64,000 bases of DNA, from contig OY969789.1 in the NCBI GenBank assembly GCA_963703085.1, positions 3,596,001 through 3,660,000 on the forward strand, given 5' to 3'. Below, in pieces: positions 36,001 through 44,707 of this stretch. Source of the DNA: DATAEG01 sp963703085 (GTDB taxonomy: Bacteria; Actinomycetota; Actinomycetes; Mycobacteriales; Jatrophihabitantaceae). The position numbers were made by a program, and so were the translations under genes. Position 1 is the first letter of the stretch. Every line of letters starts with the position of its first letter. The notes below the pieces were generated by a model. The model had not been told where the DNA came from, made no database searches, and saw only the letters and a program-made list of their open reading frames with translations.

Positions 36001-39000
36001 CGACATCCAGCACATCATGGTGATCGGCTCCGGCCCGATCGTCATCGGGCAGGCCTGCGAGTTCGACTACTCCGGTACCCAGGCGTGCCGGGTGCTGCGG
36101 CAGGAGGGCTTCCGGGTCAGCCTGGTCAACTCGAACCCGGCGACGATCATGACCGATCCGGAATTCGCCGACGCCACCTACATCGAGCCGCTCACCCCGG
36201 AGTACGTCGAGATGGTGATCGCGGCCGAGCAACCCGATGCGATCCTGCCGACGCTCGGTGGGCAGACCGCGCTGAACATCGCGATCGCGCTGCACGAGAA
36301 CGGCGTGCTGGAGAAGTACGGCGTCGAGCTGATCGGTGCAGACGTCGAGGCGATCCAGCGTGGCGAGGATCGGCAGCGGTTCAAGGACATCGTGCGTTCC
36401 GTCGGCGGGGAGGTGCCCTCCTCGGCGCGTGTGTCGCACGCTGGAGGAAGCCGTCACGTTCGCCGAGAGCGTCGGCAACCGCATCGTGGTGCGCCCGTCG
36501 TTCACGATGGGCGGCCTCGGCTCCGGGATGGCCCACGACGCCGAGTCGGTGCGCACCATGGTGGCTCGCGGCCTGGCGGCCAGCCCGGTGCACGAGGTGC
36601 TGGTCGAGGAGAGCGTCTTCGGCTGGAAGGAGTTCGAGCTCGAGCTGATGCGCGACCGCAAGGACAACGTCGTCGTGGTGTGTTCGATCGAGAACGTCGA
36701 CCCGATGGGTGTGCACACCGGCGACTCGATCACCGTCGCCCCGGCGATGACGCTCACCGACCGGGAATACCAGCGGATGCGGGATCTCGGTATCGCGGTG
36801 CTGCGCGAAGTCGGTGTCGAGACCGGTGGCTGCAACATCCAGTTCGCGGTAGACCCCGCCGACGGCCGGCTGATCGTGATCGAGATGAACCCGCGGGTGT
36901 CCCGCTCGTCGGCGCTGGCGTCGAAGGCGACCGGCTTCCCGATCGCCAAGATCGCAGCGAAGCTCGCGGTCGGCTACACCTTGGACGAGATCCCCAACGA
37001 CATCACCCTGAAGACGCCGGCGTCGTTCGAGCCGGCGCTGGACTACGTCGTGGTGAAGATGCCGCGCTTCGCGTTCGAGAAGTTCCCCGGCGCCGACCCG
37101 CGGCTGACCACGCACATGAAGAGCGTCGGCGAGGCGATGTCGATCGGGCGCAACTTCACCGAGGCACTGGGCAAAGCCATGCGGTCGATGGAGACGAAGC
37201 AGGCCGGCTTCTGGACCGTGGACGGCCGCGACGTGCCCGCCGGTGAGCTGCCGGATCTGTTGGCTGCCGTCCGCATCCCGACCGACGGCCGGCTCTACGC
37301 GATCGAACGGGCGCTGCGCGCCGGTGCCAGCATCGAACAGCTCAGCGAGGCCAGCGGCATCGACCCCTGGTTCATCGACCAGATCGCCCTGATCAACCAG
37401 GTCGGCGACGAAGTCGCCGGCGCGCCGACGCTGACACCCGAGCTGCTGCGCCGGGCCAAGCGGTACGGCCTGTCCGACCGTCAGATCGCGGCCCTTCGTC
37501 CTGAGCTGGCCGGAGAAGACGGGGTGCGCGCGCTGCGCCATCGCATCGGGGTACGCCCGGTCTTCAAGACGGTGGACACCTGTGCCGCCGAATTCGCCGC
37601 AGCGACCCCCTACCACTACTCGTCCTATGACGAGGAATCCGAAGTCCGCGAGCAGCGGGAGCGGCCGAAGGTTCTCATCCTGGGCAGCGGCCCGAACCGG
37701 ATCGGGCAGGGCATCGAGTTCGACTACTCGTGTGTGCACGCGGTCATGGCGCTGCGCGACGCCGGCTACGAGGCGGTGATGGTCAACTGCAACCCGGAGA
37801 CCGTCTCCACCGACTACGACACCGCCGACCGGCTGTACTTCGAGCCGCTCACCCTGGAGGACGTGCTCGAGGTCATCCACGCAGAGCAGCAGTCCGGCAC
37901 GGTGGCCGGTGTCATCTGCACCCTCGGCGGGCAGACGCCGCTCGGCCTGGCCGCCCGGCTGAAGGCGGTCGGCGTGCCCATTCTCGGCACCCAGCCCGAA
38001 GCCATCGACCTCGCCGAGGACCGCGGTGCGTTCGGCCGGGTGCTGCGTGACGCGGGCTTGCCGGCGCCGAAGTTCGGCATGGCGGTCTCCTTCCCCGAGG
38101 CCAAGGCGGTGGCCGACGAGATTGGTTATCCGGTGCTGGTGCGGCCGTCCTACGTGCTCGGCGGTCGGGGCATGGAGATCGTCTACGACGAGGCCAACCT
38201 CGCCTCGTACATCTCCCGGGCGACGGAGGTGAGCCCGGACCATCCGGTGCTGGTGGACCGGTTCCTGGACGACGCGGTCGAGATCGACGTCGACGCCCTG
38301 TTCGACGGCACCGATCTCTATCTGGGCGGGGTCATGGAGCACATCGAGGAAGCGGGCATCCACTCCGGGGACTCCGCCTGTGCGCTGCCGCCGATCACGT
38401 TGGGCGGCGCGGACATCGAGTCGGTACGTGCGTCCACGCTGGCGATCGCCCGAGGCGTCGGGGTGCGCGGCTTGCTCAACGTGCAGTATGCGCTGGCCGG
38501 GGACGTGCTCTACGTGCTCGAGGCGAACCCGCGGGCCAGTCGTACCGTGCCGTTCGTGTCGAAGGCAACGGCGGTTCCGCTGGCCAAGGCCGCGGCCCGC
38601 ATCGCCCTGGGCGCGACGATTGCCCAGCTGCGCAGCGAAGGAATGCTGCGGGCCGACGGCGACGGGGGCGACCTGCCCGCCGACGCGCCGATTGCGGTGA
38701 AGGAAGCAGTCTTGCCGTTCCACCGCTTCCGCACCGAGGACGGCGACCAGGTCGACTCCATCCTCGGTCCGGAGATGAAGTCCACCGGCGAGGTGATGGG
38801 TTTCGACGCTGCGTTCGGCACCGCGTTCGCCAAGAGCCAGAGCGCTGCGTACGGCTCACTGCCCACGTCCGGAACGGTGTTCGTGTCGGTGGCCAACCGG
38901 GACAAGCGGGCCGCGATCTTCCCGGTGAAGCGGTTGGCCGATCTCGGGTTCACCGTCGTCGCGACCGCCGGCACCGCGCAGGTGTTGCGCCGCAACGGTG

Positions 39001-39338
39001 TGCCGGCCGAGGTGGTCGGGAAGTTCAGCGATCGAGCGACGCTTGCGGAGCGAGCAGATGGTGGCGGTGAGCACATCGTGACCCGCATCCTCGCCGGCGA
39101 CGTCGACCTGGTGCTGAACACCCCGTTCGGTTCGCCCGGCAACTCCGGCCCGCGGGTGGACGGGTACGAGATCCGCACCGCGGCGGTGAGCGCGGGCATC
39201 CCGTGCCTCACCACGGTGCAGGCAGCCGCGGCCGCGGTGCAGGGCATCGAAGCCTTGGTCCGCGGCGATGTCGGCGTCCGCTCCCTGCAAGACCACCACA
39301 AGCATCTCGCCAGGTTGATCGAGCAGGCCCGGTCATGA
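35987..39338 (+). CDS. carB: carbamoyl-phosphate synthase large subunit (one apparent single-base insertion)
   Basis: Full-length CarB of 1116 residues if one base near 36424 is removed. The first ~146 residues read from ATG 35987 (HIMVIGSGPIVIGQACEFDY, PTLGGQTALNIAIAL). At GGEVPSS the frame changes; the rest (RVCRTLEEAVTFAESVGNR to the end at 39338) is in the next frame. Removing one G from TCGGCG gives GGEVPSSRVCRTLEE with no gap, and 3351 bases make exactly 1117 codons. The two ATP-grasp halves, the oligomerisation domain and the C-terminal MGS-like allosteric domain (DLGFTVVATAGTAQVLR) follow in the normal order. It makes carbamoyl phosphate for pyrimidines and arginine. Essential, so an error in the sequence is likely. 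Confidence 0.95.
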
Positions 39339-39415
39339 CCCAGCACCCCAGTTGGTTGGCCCCGTGGCAGGGCGACACGCCGAGAAACAGCTCTGCAGAG
39401 AGGCCAACGAACTAA
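39335..39415 (+). CDS. possible 26-residue micro-ORF coupling carB to pyrK
   Basis: An ATG at 39335 overlaps the carB stop (ATGA) and its own stop TAA overlaps the pyrK ATG by one base (TAATG). The peptide is MTQHPSWLAPWQGDTPRNSS followed by AERPTN. No known family is recognised. The exact overlap at both ends suggests that ribosomes pass from carB to pyrK through it, but no experiment or conservation supports a product. A similar arrangement is seen at 40320-40418. Confidence 0.35.
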   Translation: MTQHPSWLAPWQGDTPRNSSAERPTN

Positions 39416-40323
39416 TGCCGCTGGAACGAGAGGGTAGTGCGCAACCCGGCGCAGTTCAGGAGCGTTCAGCGGAGATCTTCTCGGTGACGAAGGTGGGCGC
39501 GTACTTCCAGTTCACCGTGGTGGCTCCGCAGATCGCCTTGCAGGTGAAGCCGGGCCACTTCGTGGCCGTGGCAGTGGGCGGGGACAACACGGCGATGATC
39601 CTGCGGCGCGCGTTCGCGGTGTCCGACTCGACGCCCGGAGGTGAGTTTGCCGGCACGGTGCAGTTCGTGGTGGCCGAGCACGGCCCGGGGACCCGCTGGC
39701 TGGTCCAGCGTCGCCCGGGAGACACGCTGGACATCGTCGGCCCGCTCGGTAAGCCGTTCCCCTTGCCCACCCAGCCGGTGCCCGCCGTGCTGCTCGGCGG
39801 CGGTTACGGCACCGCGCCACTGGTGCCGCTGGCTCGCGCATTGATGGCAGCCGGCTCGCCCATCGAGGTCATCATCGGCGCCGCGAGCGCAGACCGGCTC
39901 TTCGCCGAACTCGTGATGCGCCGCACCGTCGGCTCGGTGATCGTCACCACCGACGACGGCACTGCGGGGCAGCGCGGCCTGGTCACCGATCCACTGCCCG
40001 AGGCGATCGAACGTATCGGCGCCCAAGTGCTCTATGCGTGCGGTCCGATGCCGATGCTGCGCGCGGTCAGCGACGTGGCCCGGGCGCACGCGATCACCGC
40101 ACAGGTCGCCGTCGAGGAGTCGATGGCCTGCGGTATCGGCGTGTGCATGACCTGCGTGCTGCCGGTTTACGGTGACGACGGCCGCTCCCGCTTCGTCCGC
40201 TCGTGCGTGGACGGTCCGGTGTTCGACGGTGGCCGGGTCCGCTGGGACGACGTCGGGACGCTGCCGCACGATCTCGTCGGCGCCGACGCGATGGGCCTGC
40301 CCGGCAAGGAGCGCACCGCATGA
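39415..40323 (+). CDS. pyrK: dihydroorotate dehydrogenase B electron-transfer subunit
   Basis: Protein of 302 residues, ferredoxin-reductase fold. FAD motif is ILRRAFAVSDS, NAD-binding region VLLGGGYGTAPLVPLARAL and YACGPMPML, and the [2Fe-2S] cysteines are in EESMACGIGVCMTCVLPV plus a later Cys in FVRSCVDGPVF. With the 1B-type PyrD it passes electrons from dihydroorotate to NAD. ATG at 39415 is chosen because it overlaps the preceding micro-ORF stop; upstream in-frame codons are weak. Confidence 0.92.
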   Translation: MPLEREGSAQPGAVQERSAEIFSVTKVGAYFQFTVVAPQIALQVKPGHFVAVAVGGDNTAMILRRAFAVSDSTPGGEFAGTVQFVVAEHGPGTRWLVQRRPGDTLDIVGPLGKPFPLPTQPVPAVLLGGGYGTAPLVPLARALMAAGSPIEVIIGAASADRLFAELVMRRTVGSVIVTTDDGTAGQRGLVTDPLPEAIERIGAQVLYACGPMPMLRAVSDVARAHAITAQVAVEESMACGIGVCMTCVLPVYGDDGRSRFVRSCVDGPVFDGGRVRWDDVGTLPHDLVGADAMGLPGKERTA

Positions 40324-40418
40324 GATCACCCCACGACGTTCTGCTCCACCGCTTCGCTCCTCCGCACAACGCCGCGGGGACCCCGATCCATGTGGCCCGG
40401 TTGAAGGTCGACCGATGA
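40320..40418 (+). CDS. possible 32-residue micro-ORF coupling pyrK to pyrD
   Basis: ATG at 40320 overlaps the pyrK stop and TGA at 40416-40418 overlaps the pyrD ATG (ATGA at both ends). The peptide starts MRSPHDVLLHRFAPPHNAAG and ends TPIHVARLKVDR. No family is recognised. Without this ORF the pyrK-pyrD gap would be 91 bases, unusual in this otherwise overlapping operon. Confidence 0.35.
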   Translation: MRSPHDVLLHRFAPPHNAAGTPIHVARLKVDR

Positions 40419-41386
40419 GCCCGGACCTGACTACCCGGCTCGGCCCGATGCTCACCTTGCCGAATCCGGTGCTCACCGCGTCGGGGTGCTCGGCCGCAGG
40501 CCGCGAGCTGCACCAGTTCTTCGACGTCGCAGAACTGGGCGCCGTGGTGACGAAGTCGATCCAGCTGCGCGCGCGGTCCGGCCGGGCGACGCCGCGGATG
40601 GCCGAGACACCCAGCGGGATGTTGAACTCCATCGGCCTGCAGGGCCCGGGCATCGACGCGTTCTTGCGCGACGACCTTCCTTGGCTGGCCGAACACGGGG
40701 CTCGCGCGGTGGTCTCGATCGCCGGCAGCAGCACCGACGACTACGTCTCGCTCACTCGCCGGTTGTTCGGTAACCGCGCGGTGGCGATGATCGAGGTGAA
40801 CATCTCCTGCCCCAACGTGGAAAAGCGCGGCGAGGTGTTCGCCTGCGACCCGAGTGCGTCCGCCCGGGTGATCGGTGCGGTTCGCCGCGCCGCCGATCCG
40901 CACACGCCGATCTTCGCCAAGCTCAGCCCGGATGTGACGGACATCGGCGAGATCGCCCGGGCCTGCGCCGACGCCGGCGCCGACGGGCTGAGCGTCATCA
41001 ATACGCTGCTCGGCCTGGATATCGATCCGGAGACGATGGCCCCGGTGCTCGGCGGGGTGACCGGTGGCCTGTCCGGCCCGGCGATCCGGCCGGTGGCGTT
41101 GCGGTGTGTCTGGCAGGTGCATCAGGCCGTGCCGGGGCTGCCGATCCTCGGCATGGGCGGCATCCGTTCGGGAGTGGATGCGCTGAAGTTCCTGCTGGCC
41201 GGAGCGTCGGCGGTCTCGGTCGGTACCGCCGTCTTCGGGGATCCGACGGCGCCGATCCGGGTGTTGGCCGAGCTGCGCGATGAGCTGGCCCGGCGCGGCT
41301 TCGCTTCGGTCGCCGAGGCCGTGGGCTACGCGCACCTCAACGAGCAGCAACGCGCCGATCGGCGCAGTATCGGAGTGCTGGCATGA
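40415..41386 (+). CDS. pyrD: dihydroorotate dehydrogenase, catalytic subunit (class 1B)
   Basis: Protein of 323 residues, FMN TIM barrel. The catalytic Cys is in IEVNISCPNVEKRG; FMN/orotate motifs are PNPVLTASGC, GMLNSIGLQGPG and VINTLLGLDIDPE, and the phosphate loop is ILGMGGIRSGVDALKFLLAG. The active-site Cys rather than Ser, together with the adjacent pyrK gene, shows the cytosolic NAD-linked type and not the quinone-linked class 2 enzyme found in mycobacteria. ATG at 40415, overlapping pyrF by 4 bases. Confidence 0.95.
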   Translation: MSPDLTTRLGPMLTLPNPVLTASGCSAAGRELHQFFDVAELGAVVTKSIQLRARSGRATPRMAETPSGMLNSIGLQGPGIDAFLRDDLPWLAEHGARAVVSIAGSSTDDYVSLTRRLFGNRAVAMIEVNISCPNVEKRGEVFACDPSASARVIGAVRRAADPHTPIFAKLSPDVTDIGEIARACADAGADGLSVINTLLGLDIDPETMAPVLGGVTGGLSGPAIRPVALRCVWQVHQAVPGLPILGMGGIRSGVDALKFLLAGASAVSVGTAVFGDPTAPIRVLAELRDELARRGFASVAEAVGYAHLNEQQRADRRSIGVLA

Positions 41387-42273
41387 CCGCTTCTCACCGG
41401 GCCGATCCGCAGGAACTCGCGCCCGGCCCGCGCGGGAGCGCCGAGCCGAGCGCACCGTTCGGTGCCCGGCTGCTGACGGCGCTCGCCGCGCGCGGGCCGC
41501 TGTGCGTCGGCGTGGATCCACACGCCGCGCTGATCACTTCCTGGGGACTGCCCGACGATGCCACCGGCCTGGCCGCCTTCGCCGAAATCTGCGCGGAGGC
41601 CCTCGGGTCGACTGCCGCGGTGATCAAACCGCAGTCGGCGTTCTTCGAACGATTCGGCTCCGCCGGGATCGCGGTACTCGAGGAGCTGATCGCACGGTGC
41701 CGGGCGCAGGGCGCGCTGGTGCTGCTGGACGTGAAGCGCGGCGACATCGGCTCGACGATGCAGGCGTATGCCGAGGCCTATCTCGACCCCGCCTCGGCGT
41801 TGGCCGTCGATGCGATCACGGTGAGCCCGTATCTCGGCATTGGTGCTCTCGACCCGGCGCTCGACCTGGCGACGGAGCACGGCAACGGCGTGTTCGTGCT
41901 GGCGCTCACGTCGAACAAGGGGGGCACCACAGTGCAGCATGCGACCGGCGCGAGCGGTCGGGTCGTCGCGCAGGAGATCGTCGACGAGCTGGCGGCGCGC
42001 AACGCCGGCGCCGACCCGCTGGGCTCATTCGGGGTGGTGATCGGTGCGACGGTCGGCGAGATCGCGGTGGACGTCGGCAAGCTGAACGGTCCGATCCTGG
42101 TGCCCGGGGTGGGCGCTCAGGGCGGCACGCCGGCCGATGTGCGGAGACTTTTCGGCACCGCCGCGGGCATCCTGCCCTCGGTGTCGCGCGACGTGCTCGG
42201 CCAGGGCCCGTCGGTGGAGGCCTTGCACGCGGCCGTGGCGGACTACGTCAGGCGGCTGGCATTCCTGCGCTGA
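41383..42273 (+). CDS. pyrF: orotidine-5'-phosphate decarboxylase (type 2)
   Basis: Protein of 296 residues. The catalytic Asp/Lys array is in LVLLDVKRGDIGSTMQAYAE with AVIKPQSAFFERFGS and VGVDPHAA; the phosphate loop is ILVPGVGAQGGTPADVRRLF. It makes UMP, completing the pathway. The protein starts with about 25 polar residues before the family domain (TASHRADPQELAPGPRGSAE); a later start such as the region before FGARLLTAL cannot be excluded. It is the last gene of the pyr operon. In many actinobacteria mihF and gmk follow; here 7 kb of other genes intervene. Confidence 0.94.
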   Translation: MTASHRADPQELAPGPRGSAEPSAPFGARLLTALAARGPLCVGVDPHAALITSWGLPDDATGLAAFAEICAEALGSTAAVIKPQSAFFERFGSAGIAVLEELIARCRAQGALVLLDVKRGDIGSTMQAYAEAYLDPASALAVDAITVSPYLGIGALDPALDLATEHGNGVFVLALTSNKGGTTVQHATGASGRVVAQEIVDELAARNAGADPLGSFGVVIGATVGEIAVDVGKLNGPILVPGVGAQGGTPADVRRLFGTAAGILPSVSRDVLGQGPSVEALHAAVADYVRRLAFLR

Positions 42274-42292
42274 GCCGGACGATGATGGCCGG

Positions 42293-43066
42293 GTGAGCAA
42301 ACACGACGCAGCGCAGGACCGGCAGCGTCGCATTCTGGAGCTGGCCCGCGGGCAGGGCCGCGTCGAGGTCAGCGAGCTGTCCGAATCGCTGGACGTCGCG
42401 CCGGAGACCATCCGCCGTGATCTCACCCTGCTGGAGTCGCACGGATTGATCCGCCGCGAGTACGGCGCTGCCTATCCGATCGAAGGTGCCAACTTCGAGA
42501 GCGACCTGGCACGTCGGGAGGCGCAGTTCGGTGACGACAAGGTGCGCATCGCGGTGGAGTCCGCGCGGCACCTGCAGGATGCGGAGACGGTCTACCTCGA
42601 CGAGGGTTACACCCCGCTGCTGATCGCCCGCGCGCTGCCCGACGACCGCCGGCTGACGGTCATCACCGCGTCGTTACCCGCCGCGATGCAGTTGGCCTCC
42701 CGGCCCGGTTACACGGTGATCATGGTGGGCGGCCGAGTACGCGGACTCACCATGGCAACGGTCGACCACTGGGCGACGCAGATGCTGGACGGCTTCGTGA
42801 TCGACCTGGCCTTCCTCGGCGCCAACGGGATCACCCCGGAGACCGGGCTGACCACCCCTGACCCGGCGGTCGCCACGGTGAAGGCGCACGTGGTCAAGAT
42901 CGCCCGCCGCAAAGTGCTGTCGGGCATCCACGGCAAGTTCGGCTCACCCAGCTTCTGCAAGTTCGCTGACGTCGCCGACATGGACCTGATCGTCACTGAC
43001 ACCCGGCTCACCGCCTCCGACGCGCGCCGCTACAGCGCACTCGGGCCGTCGGTCGTCCGCGTCTGA
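42293..43066 (+). CDS. DeoR/GlpR family transcriptional regulator
   Basis: Protein of 257 residues. N-terminal winged HTH (DRQRRILELARGQGRVEVSE, SLDVAPETIRRDLTLLESHG) and a C-terminal sugar-phosphate-sensing domain (VYLDEGYTPLLIARALP, VIMVGGRVRGLTMATVDHW, LAFLGANGITPETGLTTPD). Proteins of this kind repress sugar or nucleoside operons and respond to phosphorylated sugars. No sugar operon adjoins it, so its target is probably elsewhere. GTG at 42293 is 19 bases after pyrF, so read-through from the pyr promoter is possible. Confidence 0.92.
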   Translation: MSKHDAAQDRQRRILELARGQGRVEVSELSESLDVAPETIRRDLTLLESHGLIRREYGAAYPIEGANFESDLARREAQFGDDKVRIAVESARHLQDAETVYLDEGYTPLLIARALPDDRRLTVITASLPAAMQLASRPGYTVIMVGGRVRGLTMATVDHWATQMLDGFVIDLAFLGANGITPETGLTTPDPAVATVKAHVVKIARRKVLSGIHGKFGSPSFCKFADVADMDLIVTDTRLTASDARRYSALGPSVVRV

Positions 43067-43126
43067 CTGCAACCTTTTCCACGGCCCAGCCACTCCTTCT
43101 GGGTGGGACCTGCGAATCGAGGTGGC

Positions 43127-43651
43127 ATGAGCGATCTGGTCGAGCGCGAGCACGTCTTCGACGCATTCGTGCGGGACAACTCGCCGGCGCTGCTGCGGGT
43201 CGGCTGGTTGCTCACCGGCGACTGGGCGTCGGCCGAGGATCTCGTCCAGAGCGCGCTCGTCACGACGTGGCGCAAATGGCAGACGATCCGGCGGACGGAC
43301 CGCCCAGCGGTGTACGTGCACCGGGTGATGATGACGACCTACCTCGGCTGGCGTCGGCGCCGGTGGGTCGGCGAAGTCCCCCGTCCCGACCTGCCCGACC
43401 ATCCGGCTGCGTTCGATGAGTTCGGTCGATCCGATCTGCAGCAGTCGTTGCGGTCGGCGATGCTGCGCCTACCGCCCAAGCAACGCGCGACGATCGCCCT
43501 GCGGTACTTCCTCGATCTGAGCGAACGGGATACCGCAGACACGCTCGGCTGCTCGCTCGGCACCGTGAAGAGCAACGCGGCTCGAGCGATCGCGACGCTC
43601 CGGACCGACCCGAACCTGGCCGCACTCTTGGACGAAGGAGTCACCCGATGA
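43127..43651 (+). CDS. SigE-family ECF RNA polymerase sigma factor
   Basis: Protein of 174 residues. Region 2 is FDAFVRDNSPALLRVGWLLT, DWASAEDLVQSALVTTWRKW; region 4 is LRLPPKQRATIALRYFLDLS, ERDTADTLGCSLGTVKSNAA. The pattern (LVQ-AL--T--KW, R---YVHRVM) is that of the actinobacterial SigE-type family of extracytoplasmic-function sigma factors. The downstream gene, overlapping by 4 bases, encodes a membrane-anchored partner. ATG at 43127 has GAGGTGGC just upstream. Confidence 0.93.
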   Translation: MSDLVEREHVFDAFVRDNSPALLRVGWLLTGDWASAEDLVQSALVTTWRKWQTIRRTDRPAVYVHRVMMTTYLGWRRRRWVGEVPRPDLPDHPAAFDEFGRSDLQQSLRSAMLRLPPKQRATIALRYFLDLSERDTADTLGCSLGTVKSNAARAIATLRTDPNLAALLDEGVTR

Positions 43652-44658
43652 CGCGACTGGAGAACGGTGTGCGCGACCTGCTCACCGAGCACACACCTGC
43701 CGCGCCGAAAGAGTTGAGCGGGCCGTACCTACGAAATCTCGCAGCCCATCCACGCCGGTCGGACCTGTTCAGCCGGGTCTTGCCGGTGCTCGCAACAACC
43801 GGGCTGCTGGTCGTGCTCATCGCGCTGGGGGCTGCATTGCTCAGACTCGCCGGGGACGGACGGTCATACAGCCGTCCGCAGCCTCGCAACGGACCGGCGA
43901 GCGTCCGGCCACAAACCGATCCGCACCGGACTGCGGCGCAGGCGGAGATCGACCGGCTGATCGCCCTGGTCCCGAGCATCCCTGGCGCACAGGTGGCCCA
44001 CTCCGCGCCGACTCCCTCCCTGCAGCAGCCGTTCGAACGAGAGAACTCGGCCAACCTGGTGCAATCGACTAAGTGGTGGACGGCGCCGGGAGGCATCGAC
44101 GCCGCGCTCACCTACCTGAAGTCGCACGTGCCTGCCTCGCTCACCGGCACCGGGTCGGCCAGCGGCAGCGACTTCCAAGCACTGGTGTGGGGCAGCACCA
44201 GCACCGACGCGTTCAGAAACCCGCAGGTGCTCATCAAGGTTGTCCAACATGACGGCGGCGTGGCAATTCGAGCCGATGCCCAGGCGGTATGGATCCCGAG
44301 CAAGCCCGCGATCGCGCTGTTGCCGACGCGGCCCGGGTCCATTGATGTGACGGTGGGCGGCCCGATGCCTGAGCGCAGACAACTAGGTCACGCGACGCTG
44401 ACCGGCGCGAGTGCGCAGCGCGTCACCCAGGCGGTCAATGGGCTGCCGGTAGTGGTCCCAGGCACCTACAACTGCCCGGCGGCGACCGGTGAGCAGGACA
44501 CGGTGCGCTTCAGCGCCGCGGGGCACGCCTACGTGCTGCGCGTCGCGGTGACAGGTTGCTCGTCGGTGACCATCATCGTCGACGGGAAGCAGGCAGCCGT
44601 CCTGCAGGGCAGCATCGACCCGTTGCTGCGCGAGCTGCTGCACCTGCCGCCGCGCTGA
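43648..44658 (+). CDS. membrane-anchored protein, putative anti-sigma or sensor partner of the SigE-type factor
   Basis: Protein of 336 residues: about 43 cytoplasmic residues (TRLENGVRDLLTEHTPAAPK), one membrane segment (VLPVLATTGLLVVLIALGAALL), and a 270-residue extracytoplasmic domain with no family that I recognise (SIDVTVGGPMPERRQLG, VVPGTYNCPAATGEQDTVRF). Coupling to the sigma gene and the topology fit an anti-sigma factor, but the zinc motif HxxxCxxC is absent and the cytoplasmic part is short. Two cysteines in the outer domain (YNCPA, TGCSS) could form a disulfide. Role is inference. Confidence 0.8.
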   Translation: MTRLENGVRDLLTEHTPAAPKELSGPYLRNLAAHPRRSDLFSRVLPVLATTGLLVVLIALGAALLRLAGDGRSYSRPQPRNGPASVRPQTDPHRTAAQAEIDRLIALVPSIPGAQVAHSAPTPSLQQPFERENSANLVQSTKWWTAPGGIDAALTYLKSHVPASLTGTGSASGSDFQALVWGSTSTDAFRNPQVLIKVVQHDGGVAIRADAQAVWIPSKPAIALLPTRPGSIDVTVGGPMPERRQLGHATLTGASAQRVTQAVNGLPVVVPGTYNCPAATGEQDTVRFSAAGHAYVLRVAVTGCSSVTIIVDGKQAAVLQGSIDPLLRELLHLPPR

Positions 44659-44664
44659 CAGGTT

Positions 44665-44702
44665 TTGGCGGATCAGCGCTCATTATGAGAGTGATCCGCC
44701 AA
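44665..44702. terminator. 11-bp perfect hairpin between convergent genes
   Basis: Arms TTGGCGGATCA (44665-44675) and TGATCCGCCAA (44692-44702), 16-base loop containing CTCATTATGAG, itself palindromic. It fills the 49-base gap between the stop codons of the sigma partner gene and pntB, so it can terminate both. Same core as the elements at 31337 and 30445. Confidence 0.6.
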
Positions 44703-44707
44703 TAGCG

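Noticed and set aside
36381..38723. 780-codon reverse frame opposite carB
   Set aside because: Shadow frame with no recognisable motifs.
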